Position numbers and translations under genes: made by a program
In this document: one piece after another, positions 10,542-21,205 of the stretch
Position numbering within the stretch: the first letter of the stretch is position 1
Layout of the letters: every line of letters begins with the position of its first letter
The notes under the pieces: model-generated
Database searches by the model: none
What the model was told of the DNA's origin: nothing
The model's input: only the letters and a program-made list of their open reading frames with translations
NCBI GenBank assembly: GCA_022496805.1
Contig: CM040102.1
Span: 2,867,501-2,931,500 of the forward strand
Direction: 5' to 3'
DNA length: 64,000 nucleotides
Source: Pohlia nutans
Lineage: Eukaryota > Streptophyta > Bryopsida > Bryales > Mniaceae

Positions 10542-11171
10542 TTGTCTCCGGGCACGTGGTCAACATTCTTTCTCGTACTCGACGTGAATGGACTGGTGTG
10601 TGACTCTGACTTCAGTGGCGCTCGCGATATTCGGTGGAGGGATAACTTGCAAAGTTTCCTGAATTTCTGCTTTGCCCGATTGGAGGTGGTTTTCTGGTCT
10701 GCATGTGGTCAGAGGAAATTGGCCCGATACAAGAAAGGACTTCAAGGTATCACCCGAGTGATTATGAGGTTAGACCAAATTTTTGGCCAGGAAATGTGTG
10801 TTGTCTCCAAGTACATGGATCCCTCGAACCCGGACAAGCCCATTTTCCTAAAGCCACTTGCCATGTTATTCAAAAACTGCCCTTAGGCAAACGAGTCAAA
10901 CACACTCCTCATCGACAACTCACCCGACAAGAGTTGCATGAATGATCCTCGCAACTCCATCCACCCGTTTACATACCGCTCGAGAGAACCAGAGTCGTCA
11001 CTCTCCGGGCTCGTGGCATTGCGCAGCTGGCTACTGAAGTTGCGTGAGTGGAGCCAAGACATTCAGGAGTTCATTGAAATGAATAGACCCCCGTGCTTTA
11101 CACCACCTATTGCAACTAACCCCGAGCGTGTGACACTCCTTCTAGAAAGGCTGCCGGCCGTTGCAACCTAA
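10542..11171 (+). pseudogene. FCP1/NIF-like HAD phosphatase remnant
   Basis: A single frame is open from 10542 to TAA 11169-11171 except for TAG at 10884-10886. It reads FFLVLDVNGLVCD (HAD motif I position), FCFARLEVVFWSACGQ, PDKPIFLKPLAMLF and, after the stop, TLLIDNSPDKSCMNDPRNSI with HPFTYRS. This is the order expected in the FCP1-like (NLI-interacting factor-like) family. The second Asp of DxD(G/N)-type motif I is Asn (DVNG), so catalysis would be doubtful even without the stop. No ATG is visible upstream in frame, so a 5' exon is missing or spliced in. It lies inside the large element and looks like a captured host domain. The family call rests on motif order. Confidence 0.6.
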
Positions 11172-12030
11172 AACCTACATCAAGTACTTAGCTGGTACTT
11201 TAGAAAACCTTCTCTATCCAAACTCTGGATGAACCACAGTGGTATTGAATTTGTAATAAGACTTGTCGGAAGTTTGTAAACGATGAATTTCATTATTGAT
11301 CCTTGTTGTGAATGTTCATTGCTTTCTTACGTGTGCTTGTTTTCCAAGAGATCGGTGGGGGGTTGCGGGGAGGCCACGGGCCGCATTGTTTGATAGTCCC
11401 TCTACGTGTTTAGGGAGGTCTCCCTAAACCAAGCGTCTAGGGCCTTCGAGTCGGGTCCTCATGGGGAGCCCTCCCTGATCTCCCTTATGGCTTGCAGCTC
11501 TTCGGGTGACCCCTAGCAGTCGTTGGCAATCCACAGTTGGCACACCTGGGCAGCCATCCCGATGCGCTTCTAGCTCTCCTCTTCGTTTTCGGTATGTAAT
11601 TCACACTGTACTTGAAGTTGTTACCACCAAGGTATCAAAAATATCTAGTTACCACTACGGGACATTCCAGTGTTTGTTTCAAACTCCCCTGTCGTCACTT
11701 CCTTGCCCCGCAAACCAAGGTATGGAGCTCACGACATCCACTGATCCTGAATAGGAAGTTCTCCCTAACGGGTAATAGCCTGATATCCCCGTAGTTGGTA
11801 GTTATGCCCCCCACGCGGGTCGAATTTTGCACACTTCAGGGAGATCTCCCTAGACACTACGCGGGTCTGCCCATTTTTCGTGCACTTGCACGCTATTGCT
11901 GCGAGCAACCACCTCTCCGATAGGGAGGCCCTCCCTATCGATAGCTGCTCTGGATAGGGAGATATCGCGTCGTCGGACCCATCTCCCTATTCAGAAATCT
12001 TCCCATGCCTTAATTCTAGACTCAAATCAG
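11172..12030. other. Right end of the 11-kb element, no gene seen
   Basis: It contains a likely 3' region of the phosphatase remnant (to about 11340), then scattered dyads such as GGGAGATCTCCCT (about 11841) and GATAGGGAGGCCCTCCCTATC (about 11918), the last ones before the right inverted repeat. Confidence 0.5.
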
Positions 12031-12055
12031 TCCAGATTTAACGAAATGTGTGTTA
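12031..12055 (-). repeat. Right terminal inverted repeat of the 11-kb element
   Basis: The reverse complement reads TAACACACATTTCGTTAAAT then CTGGA, pairing with 1031-1055. Confidence 0.7.
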
Positions 12056-12397
12056 AGCCACATAACATTCAGTAGCGTGCACTGTCCCTACCTTAGCTCT
12101 ATAGTAGATGTTGTGGAATATTCTACACCCAACAATACTTCATAACACCGGGAGATAAACACAAGATTCTCATATAGGAAACGCGGACAAATTTCCCACA
12201 ATTGTAAATTTTTGAGATCAAAAACATACTACAATCATCCCAAGAAAGTTACAATTGTGAGAATTTTGTCCCACTTCCTACATGAAATCCCATATGGGAA
12301 TGTCTTTACCTCTCCCTGTGTTAGTGGCTAAGTGGACAAGTAGAGGTTTAAGGTAATGAGTCCACTGTATGAAGGAAAGGCAGTGGGCATGAAGGCT

Positions 12398-12590
12398 CAC
12401 TAGTAGCAAACCCGTTGTTTTTCATTCCTCATTTCATGGGAACAATGAATAGTGGCGGAATATTATACTTACGTTTTTGTCTTCTTGTAACCAAAACTAC
12501 TTGTCAGCACTAACACAGCCCATGTGCTTGGCGCCGTTTCATTTCTTTTTCATTTATAGTAAGTGAAAAACAACACATTTCCTTCTAGTG
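12398..12590 (+). mobile_element. CACTA-type MITE, 193 bp, target duplication GCT
   Basis: It begins CACTAGTAGCAAACCCG and ends CACATTTCCTTCTAGTG. The flanking triplets are identical (GCT at 12395-12397 and 12591-12593), as expected for CACTA transposition. Relatives lie at 1-26, 56636-56829 and 61939-62116. Confidence 0.85.
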
Positions 12591-12879
12591 GCTACTGATG
12601 TTATGCATGGAAAGTAGCAAAAATGCTAAATTTTCTCCTGAAAAAATAAAAAGCACTGCTTCATAGACCTGATTTTGAATTTGTTTAGGCTAGTGATGGG
12701 AAGTGATCTTGTTCTGCTACCATCGAAATAAAACAAAATTGGCTGTTGCTTGCACAAGAAGCAAAATCCTAAGCAAAACGGTTGTGGTTGGCTTGAATAT
12801 CATTTGGTTATTGGCCAAGTCTCTTCTAAAGAGAATGTTGCAAAACTCTCAAGTTTTCATGGGAAAAGAATGTGGGTTA

Positions 12880-13206
12880 GAGCATCCCCACTCCTACACG
12901 CCAGAGATGACTCGCTTAGATTATTCATTTACATTTGGAGGGTCCTTGCACTCACACTCCCCCACCCTTGGAGGGCCCTCACACATCAAAAGTGCACATT
13001 AAATATTCAATGGACCAATCACAAGTAGAATGTGGGGATTTAATCAACTAATTAGTGATTTAGTCAAATGAATAGTGATTTGGAGGGCCATTTCTTGACA
13101 CGCTAGGATCCAGGGCCTGAGCACTTTTGGAAGGGCCCTGAGCACTTTTCATTTAACTTACTTCTGGAGTGCAAGGGCCCTGGGAGGGCCTGCGGTGGAA
13201 CTGCTC
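12880..13206 (+). mobile_element. PIF/Harbinger-like MITE, target duplication TTA
   Basis: Ends GAGCATCCCCACTCC and (inverted) GAGCAGTTCCACCGC, flanked by TTA on both sides. The interior contains ACATCAAAAGTGCACATTAA and AATCACAAGTAGAATGTGG, shared with 14455-14755, 22828-23092 and 23163-23464. Confidence 0.8.
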
Positions 13207-14454
13207 TTAGGTATCTGAAGGCTGGCCGGGCCACACAGGGCGATTGGCGGAAAGGCCATTCAGCAACAAAAGATTGAAAAGAACATGACTTGTGGTTAAC
13301 GGCTTTTACATGATTTTCTGAAGAATACCATGGGTGGAGGGCAAGGTCAGCACATCCATATTGAATATATATTTTTTAATCTACAAACAAATACCTCTAC
13401 AAATTTCCTTGAAGATTCTCTTTCTCATCATACAAAATGTTTTTTTAAAGTAAAAACAGAAAAAAATTCTTAAATTTCATAACATTCAATATCATAACAT
13501 TCTTTAGGATCCTCACTATTCACCCTTCGGAACCATCATTGCATGCCACAATTATTGCAGGAATCGTAATTTTTTGGAGAATCAAAGCCATATCTCGGGG
13601 GTGCACTCTACATTATGTTTGAGAATCACGTGCGTTCATGACCCCTTCTAAAAAACCCCTTGAATACGAGAGGTCATATGTCTAAATACCTTTGTATAAA
13701 AATGTATTCCGTTTTAAATATATGTTTAGTGTAAGTATACGTGAATATTTTCAATTCTAAATGTGTTTATTGTATGTATATGTAATACGGTAGTGTTCAA
13801 ATTAACCCTTCAACGTCCCGATTCAACACTATTTTCAAAGATTTGTTATAAAATGTTTGATGATAAGAAAAAATGGAGTTGATACACAAAGCAAAGTTGT
13901 AAATGTCAATGTGAAGATTGCATCTGTACAGTTGGATGCATCATATTATTTATTAATATTTATTAATGAATTTTGAAAGGTTTTCTCTTGAAATTCATTT
14001 AAAAATCCAAAATTAACTCATTTTTGTAATTAAAAATGGCAAGGAAATTGGAATAACGTACATTACAAGATGGTATGGTTTCCATTATTTGATTCTACTT
14101 ATTTTGAAAAATCATGTTTAAGGTCTCACTTTTTGAACTAAGAATGAAACTTGACATAAACCAATTCATTTGTTTTTCAAAAAATCACAATATGTTATTT
14201 TGAAGATCCATACCGTCCAAATAATAGTCAACTAGCACAAGAACCAAGAGAAATTTGGATGGATGAAAAATTGTACAGGATGTAGTGTTGGGAAAGGTTG
14301 CTGTCTGTTTGTCGTCCATATATTGAACGCATGCGCATCAAAGGGTTAGTACCCTTTCTATACCCTTTCTCACGTATACTCATACATGTTTAATACAGTG
14401 CACCCCCCGAGAGCCATATGTAGTTAAAGATGACTTGGTAGCTCAACAAACTTA

Positions 14455-14755
14455 GAGCATTGCCATCCATGCCCTCACAAAGTCTCTTACACTCAAGAAG
14501 TAAATGATAAGTGCCAAGGGCCCTTCCAAATTGCCTCTTGACTCTCGATCCTAATGTGTTAAAAATTGGGCCTTCAAATCACCATTTAGTTGACTATATC
14601 CTCCCATTCTACTTGTGATTGGTTCATTGACTATTAGATGCGCACTTTTGATACGTGAAGGGCGTGCAAGGGTGGGGAGTGTGAGGCAACGGCCCTTCAA
14701 ATGTAGATGAATAATTTCAGCAAGTTAGTCCTAGCGTGCATGGGTGGGAATGCTC
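14455..14755 (-). mobile_element. PIF/Harbinger-like MITE, target duplication TTA
   Basis: Same family as 12880-13206 in opposite orientation. TTA at 14452-14454 and 14756-14758. Confidence 0.8.
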
Positions 14756-14839
14756 TTATATGTTTTTGAATAGTTTCTACATGTTCTACATCATCAATTC
14801 GCTATATTGATCTTGCAGAAGCAAAAGGGAGCGGACTGT

Positions 14840-15111
14840 AGTACCGTAGTACCATAGCAGGTTCGTTCTAAAATAATTCTAAAAATAAAAAACGTAAAAA
14901 TTAGAAAATTCTGAAGACAGAAAAACGAAAATAGAATAAATTAGTTTTTGAAATATTTTGTTATTTCTAAGCTATTTAAGGTCATTTTTACTGATTTTTT
15001 GTTAGAAAACGAAAATTGAGAAATTCAGTTTTTGAGAGGCGAACCTTATTTTTTCAAAAAAATTATATATTCGTTTGCCAGGTGGCGAACCTGCTATGGT
15101 ATTACGGTACT
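14840..15111 (+). mobile_element. MITE with 26-bp AGTACCGTAGTACC inverted ends
   Basis: The left end AGTACCGTAGTACCATAGCA pairs with the reverse complement of the right end with one mismatch over 26 bases. A second copy in opposite orientation lies at 22454-22721. The interior is AT-rich and non-coding. Confidence 0.8.
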
Positions 15112-15702
15112 TAATAAAGAATGATATGATATAATTCAAACCTAAGTTCTAAATAAAATTTTAAAATATATATCATTGACCCCGTGCCCCTGCAACTAGT
15201 ACCCCCAAAACCCCAGAATCCCAGAACCCCAGGACCCCAGAACCGCAGAACCCTCGAACCCTGTGCGGGTGTTGACTTGGTCCTTCCGTGTCCCCCGCAC
15301 CCGTCGTGCCAAGTGCACAGATGCTCAACCTTACAGCCATGGAGGGAGCATTCAAAGCAGCCATTTCATTGCGGCAGTGGAGAGTCAGGGTGCTTGTGTA
15401 GTTCATCGCGATCGCGTGTATGTCTCAGTTTGTCTCGTCTTTGATCACCGTGTGTCTGAATTTGTGGCTTCTTGCACATGAGGCTAGGGTTCGAGGCAAA
15501 TCAATGCGATCTCACCACAACTAGTAGTACCGTCATCGTTGTCTGTAGATTTTTCTTGTAGACCCTGCCTGAATTAGAAGTGCGCTTGTGGTCACGGTGT
15601 TAGTTGTAGGAGGCCAGCCCTCGCTTTGCCATTTCTGGAGGAAGAAATTATTGAGATTTAAGTTAAAGGAGGACGAATCGTAGTTGGACCATTTTGACAA
15701 CC

Positions 15703-17637
15703 ATGGACGAAGTATTTGATTTTTCCGGGTTCTCGTGTCAGTTCAAGTTGCAAATTATGCGGGCACTAAAGAAGATCTCATCGTTCCCGGAATCTTTACA
15801 ATTGCGTTTATCGCGTCTTCAGGGTCGTCAGGCGGAGCTGGTACTCGACGACATTGGATGGTTCTCGTCTGATTGGGAAGAGCCCGCGATAGTGTCAACG
15901 AGGGAGCAGACTGAGCGGCTTTTGAAGGCAGTGATAGAGGAGATAGAGTCAAAAATAAAAACGAAAAAGAAATTCTTGTACATATTTTCTATAAGTCTGC
16001 ATGATTTTCACATCCCATTCCTCCCGGAATCGATAACTCTGAAACGGTTTCCAATCCCTTGTCATGGTATAGCTTGTAGATTCGGGATGGCTGACCTCAT
16101 AGCTTTAGACAGATCGATTAAGCGGAATGAGGAGGCTGGCACGTTCTATGCATGGCGTATCCCAATGCTTTTTGACATGTTGGATTGCAATATAACTGTC
16201 TCATACCAGAAAGACAAAAGATGGCACCTAGAGCGATACATCGAAACCATCGGCGAAGGTGTGTCAGCTTCTAAACTTGAAGACGCCTTCACCGTCGTCG
16301 TTGCGGCAGTGCTCCACCTGTTGTCTTTTGTATTCCAGTACCTCATCGGGTATGTGGACAGGGGTGGCTCCAAAACCTACTCCTCTGGATCCTTCGACTT
16401 CAGAGCCACCTTTGTCTCTCTTGTGCTCTTCCAAGGCGCCTACGTCTGGATCAAATTCAGACAAGCAGCTCGCTCTGCATGCCGCAAGCGCAAAGCTTTC
16501 AATACGCTATCTGACGGAAGTATTTATCGTAGAGCCTACAAGGATCATACAATATCTGACACCATCAGACACTACAGGTATGAGCCTAGATTCACTCCAC
16601 CGAGAGTGGAAGCCGACGAAGCCGACGAGGAAACTAGTCGTCTCCCTCTCGGCGGGTACGCCACTCATGGTGAGGCCAACTTTGTGCTTCAAGTAGCTCG
16701 GTTCTACAACATGCCTTATGGCAAGGATGGAGGTTGTGTGGAGCTTGAGAATGGTCTGTTCAAGTTTATCATTCCACCTATGAGTGAGCAAGGGTTGGTA
16801 GGCGAGGGTAAGAGGATATGGGTTGCAAACAAAGCGAAGGAATTAGGGACACAAATGTATGCAGACTTCCAAAAGGAGATGGAGAAGGCGAAGCAATTGG
16901 GCATGGCTGGATCAAGTGACCCTTCTCCGCGTCTTCTTCTAGTCGCATGTTTACCTCCAACCACAATTGCAAGGGAGCCTGTAATTGAGACCGAAGCTCC
17001 ATCGCGCCCGAATTCATCGTCATTACCTCCATACGATGGCACAGTTGGTGGTTCTTTCCACCCTCTTTCTCTTTCAGATTTTGACTCAATGACGAATGAG
17101 CTTTTCGGTCCGGGATTGCCAAATCCTTCAGCTCTACAATCAAGTCTTGGGGACGCATGTAGTATCGAGAACCTCACCCCGGCAAATGTACCCACTGACT
17201 TGCTTGTCCCACACGAAACGCGTCCCCAAGGATTTGGTCAAGTTCTTGGAGATTCAAGTACATTACAAGGTGAAGGTGTCACACGCGGTATTGAGCATGG
17301 TGAAGAGACCCAATTGAGCCCTAGCCTCAATTTGCAGCAAAGGAGCGATGCAGTCGCAGAGAACATCGATACCCCTATATTCAGTCTCTTTCGTCAGAAA
17401 AGTGACTCAGTCCTTCTACGATTGGTGGATTCTCAGAAGAAGGAAATCATGAATCTTCATTCGCGGATTGTTGACTATGATCATCGACTGACAGTATCGG
17501 AGATAGAAAAGTCGGAGCTCCAACAAGTGGTTCAACGTTTACGAGACGAGAAGCAACAAGAGAAGGAACTTTTTGAGCAGGAGAATGAGCGTATGAAAAA
17601 GAAGTTGGAAGAAGTGGAGAATGACCGTTGGTGGTGA
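15703..17637 (+). CDS. Membrane-anchored coiled-coil protein, tandem family copy 1 (644 aa)
   Basis: I do not recognise this family. The ATG at 15703 has near-ideal context (ACAACCATGGAC). What can be seen: a soluble N-terminal third with SSDWEEPAIVSTREQTERLL (about 55-74); two hydrophobic segments at about 196-217 (VVVAAVLHLLSFVFQYLIGY) and 235-251 (ATFVSLVLFQGAYVWI) separated by a Ser/Gly-rich loop; a Lys/Arg-rich flank (ACRKRKAF); a conserved segment with PLGGYATHGEANFVLQVARF; a Ser/Pro-rich linker (about 400-550); and a C-terminal heptad-rich coiled coil (about 560-640). The shape suggests an integral membrane protein that oligomerises through its tail. Compared with copy 3, the 3' end is deleted by about 137 bp, so the original stop is lost and the protein ends NDRWW. 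A 21-bp segment of the coil is also absent. It has a single exon. It may still be functional. Confidence 0.75.
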   Translation: MDEVFDFSGFSCQFKLQIMRALKKISSFPESLQLRLSRLQGRQAELVLDDIGWFSSDWEEPAIVSTREQTERLLKAVIEEIESKIKTKKKFLYIFSISLHDFHIPFLPESITLKRFPIPCHGIACRFGMADLIALDRSIKRNEEAGTFYAWRIPMLFDMLDCNITVSYQKDKRWHLERYIETIGEGVSASKLEDAFTVVVAAVLHLLSFVFQYLIGYVDRGGSKTYSSGSFDFRATFVSLVLFQGAYVWIKFRQAARSACRKRKAFNTLSDGSIYRRAYKDHTISDTIRHYRYEPRFTPPRVEADEADEETSRLPLGGYATHGEANFVLQVARFYNMPYGKDGGCVELENGLFKFIIPPMSEQGLVGEGKRIWVANKAKELGTQMYADFQKEMEKAKQLGMAGSSDPSPRLLLVACLPPTTIAREPVIETEAPSRPNSSSLPPYDGTVGGSFHPLSLSDFDSMTNELFGPGLPNPSALQSSLGDACSIENLTPANVPTDLLVPHETRPQGFGQVLGDSSTLQGEGVTRGIEHGEETQLSPSLNLQQRSDAVAENIDTPIFSLFRQKSDSVLLRLVDSQKKEIMNLHSRIVDYDHRLTVSEIEKSELQQVVQRLRDEKQQEKELFEQENERMKKKLEEVENDRWW

Positions 17638-18663
17638 TATATGTCGTGATTTCATGATTAGTGATGTCTTGTTTGTTTAAGTCGTGGTGTTGCATTTCAT
17701 TTTGCTTTGCAAAAATTGTACGTACATGAGTAGCTGAAGCATTGGTGATGACACTGGTGATTGAAACCAACTCATCTAAGTTCTAGTGTATGATTTCACA
17801 ACAAGAGTTAAATTTTGCACGTTTGGTACAATGCAGTAATTGATAATTTGTACAGTTTCTGTATATGGAATCCCCAGTTTTTATCTGGTGATTGTTCAGT
17901 TGCATGTCGATCATAGACTTGGAGTTTTGTACTGCTGATTAAGTTTAGTTGCTTATGAATTGAGTCACTTTACCTTGATTAGATGAACATTTGCATTTGA
18001 GAGCGGAGGAAAGAGTGGAATTTGGTGTGCATGGACACACCATGTTGTAGCAGCTACAAACTAAAACGAGCGTAAGAGTTCTGGCAATCAAGGTTTTTTC
18101 AAGCTCTTGGTTTTACTCCTGTCGACAGGGCACCTTGACACATTCACCAGGTAGTAAATGCTACAAGAGTGATGGTGAATTCTTGGTGAACACCTGCTAA
18201 ATTGAACAACCACTAGCAAAACTTGCTATAAACTGCAGTTTGGCAGTAACATTTAGTTGGCAGTGAATCGGTCAAGGTTCCCTGTGGTCTGTGAATGGCA
18301 TTTTTGAGCTATGATATTCTGTCATTTGCACTGGTGGAAACTCCGCGCGCGATCTTAGGATCAGTTTTGTTTGTCAGGTCAAGACACTGTCTGTCCATCG
18401 TTGAATGATGTGATGCCGAGATTATAGTAGTGGCAAGCAGATTGTCCTTCCTTCTATCAACTTTGAAGCTCCTCAAATTACAGTGGATGCAAAGTGAAGT
18501 CTAATCAGGAACTCAAATATGACCTTGTAGGAAAATGGATATGAGAGTCTTTGATCAAATCAGCAATTATAATTTGACTGTACCATTCATGAGAGTCACA
18601 TATTGAAGGTCGTATCAATTCACATGCACAACTGGTTTGAGTTCCTTCTTTGAGAAACTAAGA

Positions 18664-18897
18664 TAACCCTCAAAGGTCCAGAGAGCCCTTTCCAACCAGT
18701 ATAATACACCAATATTCCACTATATTTGGAATAGTTACACACCTCCTATGGGTTTAAGATCAAAAGTAAAGTTAAAATTCACGTCAACATGATTTTAATG
18801 AGCTGTTGGGGTTTCAATTTGGAACTTTCTATTGACAACAAATGTCAAATATACATCAACGTATAAACTATCTCCATCAACCCTTTAAGGGTTAAAG
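18664..18897. mobile_element. MITE, TAACCCTTAAAGG family
   Basis: Left end ATAACCCTCAAAGGTCCAGA, right end CAACCCTTTAAGGGTTAAAG. It is present in units 1 and 2 (26150-26378) but absent at the equivalent point of unit 3 (34260), where GAGAAACTAAG joins almost directly to GAGGGGTCGA. Confidence 0.65.
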
Positions 18898-20236
18898 TTT
18901 GCTTTACGTGAGGGGTCGAAGCCCATTCACACGTAGTATTTGCTCATGCCAACAAAGCGAGAAAGTAGTCTAACATGGCCTCAAGGAAGCCAACTGGGTT
19001 TCTATTTTGGTCCGACCCAATTCACTTCCCTAGGGTTGTGTCAAATTTTGTTGTCTCTGCCCCACTAGAGTAGAGACTACGGAAACATTTTGTTTTATGA
19101 GGACTTATGAGGAGTTTCTCGCGCGAATAGCTAAAGTAAGCTCTAAAAGTAAATTTGGGGCAAATACTAAGACAGAGACTCCGCGACTAGCCACTTGTTT
19201 TTAGTGCATTAAAGTATAATTTCAACCCATTAGAATATGAATTTTAGGGAATGGCCTTGACTTCATCATGTAAAGGCCTTGGGGGTTGATTTCGTGGATT
19301 AAACCAATCACATATAAGGATTTATACATGCTGAAGCTCCATATTGGCCTTGACTCCTCATGTAAAGCAGACCTAAGATTTTTTAAGCCTTTTGTTGAAA
19401 GTCGGTCATTGTTTCTTGTCCAAGCTAGCACTTCAGCTTGTTGCACATAAGGTTTTATAGTTCTTGCAAAGGTTCATCCTTTTGCTCTCACTGCATGAAA
19501 AAATAAGAAAATTTAAAACATGTGATTATTGAGGTAGGATTGTTGTAGACTTTCAACTCTCCACCATCATTCTTTAACTAAAGAATTACGTGGCATATCC
19601 AATACCGTAAGCCAATAGTGGTTTCAGCACTCTTGAGAATTGACGTCAGCTTTTTGGCCTGCCACGTCAACTCTTTCAGATGTCACAACCAATATGAAAG
19701 TCACACCCACCAGATTTATGAGATTTTGAATTAGTTTGTGCTAAAACTACTATCCACCTATAGTATTTTAGAATCCGTTACAACAATTCTTGTGAAACAA
19801 TTCTTATTCCTAGGTAAAACTTACAAGGGCTATTTAAATAACCTTTTACAAACCTACTTTTTAATTATATAAAAAAATTATACGCCTATTATATAAATTA
19901 CCACAAATGTAATAATACATTTCACTCGCACACTCCTTTTCCATCACCTTGAGTTCTCTGCTGCCGCTGCTATTGCGATGACCAAAAGCACAAACTTCTT
20001 GCCTTGACTGTTTTTTCACTGCACCATTATTAATTGATATTATGTCACTCGCTCATTCGCAAAACAAACAGACACTTTATTCACACCGGTCCTGGAAAGG
20101 ACCGGAGTTTCTATCTATTCTGTCACTTCCTCGCTGATCCAACATCGTCGCCGCAGTCCATTACTGTGCCTCCATTCACTCTTGGTGCATGCGATGTTTT
20201 CTCATATCTGGCTTCCATTGCTTTCCTTTCTCTCAT

Positions 20237-20657
20237 CACGGGGGTTCTCTCCATTGTCAAATTAAACACCACGTGTGAACAAAGTTTGTTACCCCTATAT
20301 TACATGTCATTGATAATTTTAAAATTTATGATATTTTTTCTACATACACATATCCATTGATAGTATCTTTTGTATATTTTTTCAAAATTTTTAGTCATTT
20401 TCATTTTTTGTAGTAATTGTTTTAGTTCAATTCTGCGTCATTCTAGTTAAAAACGGCATGTTTTAAAAAAAAACCAAATCATCAAATTTAGTTACCACTT
20501 TTTAGTATGTAATAGGTACCGTGTATATCTACTCATGAAAAAAAATTGATAAAATTTTGACCCGTTTTGGTCATACTTTATGTACATTTTTTACATTTTT
20601 TACATGTGATATTATCACACGTGGTTGTTCAACTCTACAATGGAGTGCCTCCCCGTG
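20237..20657. mobile_element. hAT-like MITE, 421 bp, 8-bp target duplication
   Basis: Inverted ends CACGGGGGTTCTCTCCATTG and, at the right, CAATGGAGTGCCTCCCCGTG. The flanking octamers TCTCTCAT and TCTCTCGT match at 7 of 8. Units 2 (about 27715) and 3 (about 35605) lack it and show the empty site, so it inserted in unit 1 after duplication. The 8-bp duplication suggests hAT. Confidence 0.75.
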
Positions 20658-20702
20658 TCTCTCGTTGGATGTCTCCTGCAGTTAAATTGTTGGTATACAC
20701 TG

Positions 20703-21080
20703 GAGTTATCCTTAAAGTCCATCAAATTTTGAAGAAGACACCATGAATTTTTCTTTATTATACACTTATTTTTTCACTCCAAACAGTTAGAAGGTGTGAA
20801 AGATCTTGGTGGTTTATCATTATTAGGTGTGTAAGACGTGTGTAAGAGCTTGGTGGTCTTCAAAAGTTTTCGAAAGTTTTTTAGTTCCTTTCTTGGTGCT
20901 AAAAAACTTTCAAAAACTTTTGAAGACCACTAAGCTCTTACACACCTCTTACACACCTAATAATGATAAACCACCAAAATCTTCAAAACCCTTTAACTAT
21001 TTAGAGTGAACAAATTAGAGTATGGTAAAGTAAAATTCTTTGTAGATTCATCAAACTCAAGGTGACTTTACAGATAACTC
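20703..21080. mobile_element. Foldback MITE with long inverted arms
   Basis: The ends are GAGTTATCCTTAAAGTCC and GGTGACTTTACAGATAACTC. Arms of over 100 bp (GGTTTATCATTATTAGGTGT, GTGTAAGAGCTTGGTGGTCT) pair with each other around an AAAGTTTT-rich centre. Relatives are at 27762-28129, 47867-48244, 50678-51024 and, diverged, 55088-55497. Confidence 0.8.
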
Positions 21081-21205
21081 AACTACCCTTGCTTTTTCAG
21101 TTGTCTTAGGTTGGGAATCAGCTAGGGCGTGGTTTGATCGAGTCCAGCACGTACATTAGGGTTTTGCTTTTTATTTAGAGTGGCTTTTCGTTCCCTCTTA
21201 ATAGT

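Larger units (their letters stand above)
1031..12055. mobile_element. Large (about 11 kb) TIR-bounded DNA transposon, degenerate, type unassigned
   Basis: The 25 bases at 1031-1055 (TAACACGCATTTCGTTAAAA then CTGGA) match the reverse complement of 12031-12055 with two mismatches. The block between is GC-rich, unlike the AT-rich DNA on both sides. It is saturated with the dyad GGGAGnnCTCCC (cores GC, AG, AT, AC), which I do not see outside these ends. It carries a minus-strand DUF7869-type transposase-like pseudogene, a plus-strand repeat-rich ORF and a plus-strand HAD-phosphatase-like pseudogene, transcribed away from a central region near 5.3-6.9 kb. Dense short internal repeats recall subterminal transposase-binding repeats of CACTA elements, but the ends are not CACTA and no clear target-site duplication is visible (AG on both sides at best). 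That it is one element is inference from the ends, composition and dyad distribution. Confidence 0.6.
13494..15130. mobile_element. Older element split by nested insertions
   Basis: The left part (ATAACATTCTTTAGGATCCT, about 13494-13620) and right pieces (GGTAGCTCAACAAACTTAG at about 14437; CTTGCAGAAGCAAAAGGG at about 14813; ATAAAGAATGATATG at about 15114) line up with the compact 196-bp element at 53614-53809. The MITEs at 14455-14755 and 14840-15111 sit in the right half. 13620-14430 holds AT-rich DNA with no gene. Confidence 0.5.

Noticed and set aside
1031..12055. Typical CACTA (En/Spm) element
   Set aside because: Ends are TAACAC rather than CACTA and no 3-bp duplication is clear; only the density of internal repeats is reminiscent.
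16146..17195. Minus-strand ORFs opposite gene copy 1 (and the same in copies 2 and 3)
   Set aside because: Antisense shadows of the sense gene; they gain no domain or start context.
20034..20360. 108-codon ORF
   Set aside because: It runs into the hAT-like MITE and differs between tandem units; no coding signal.
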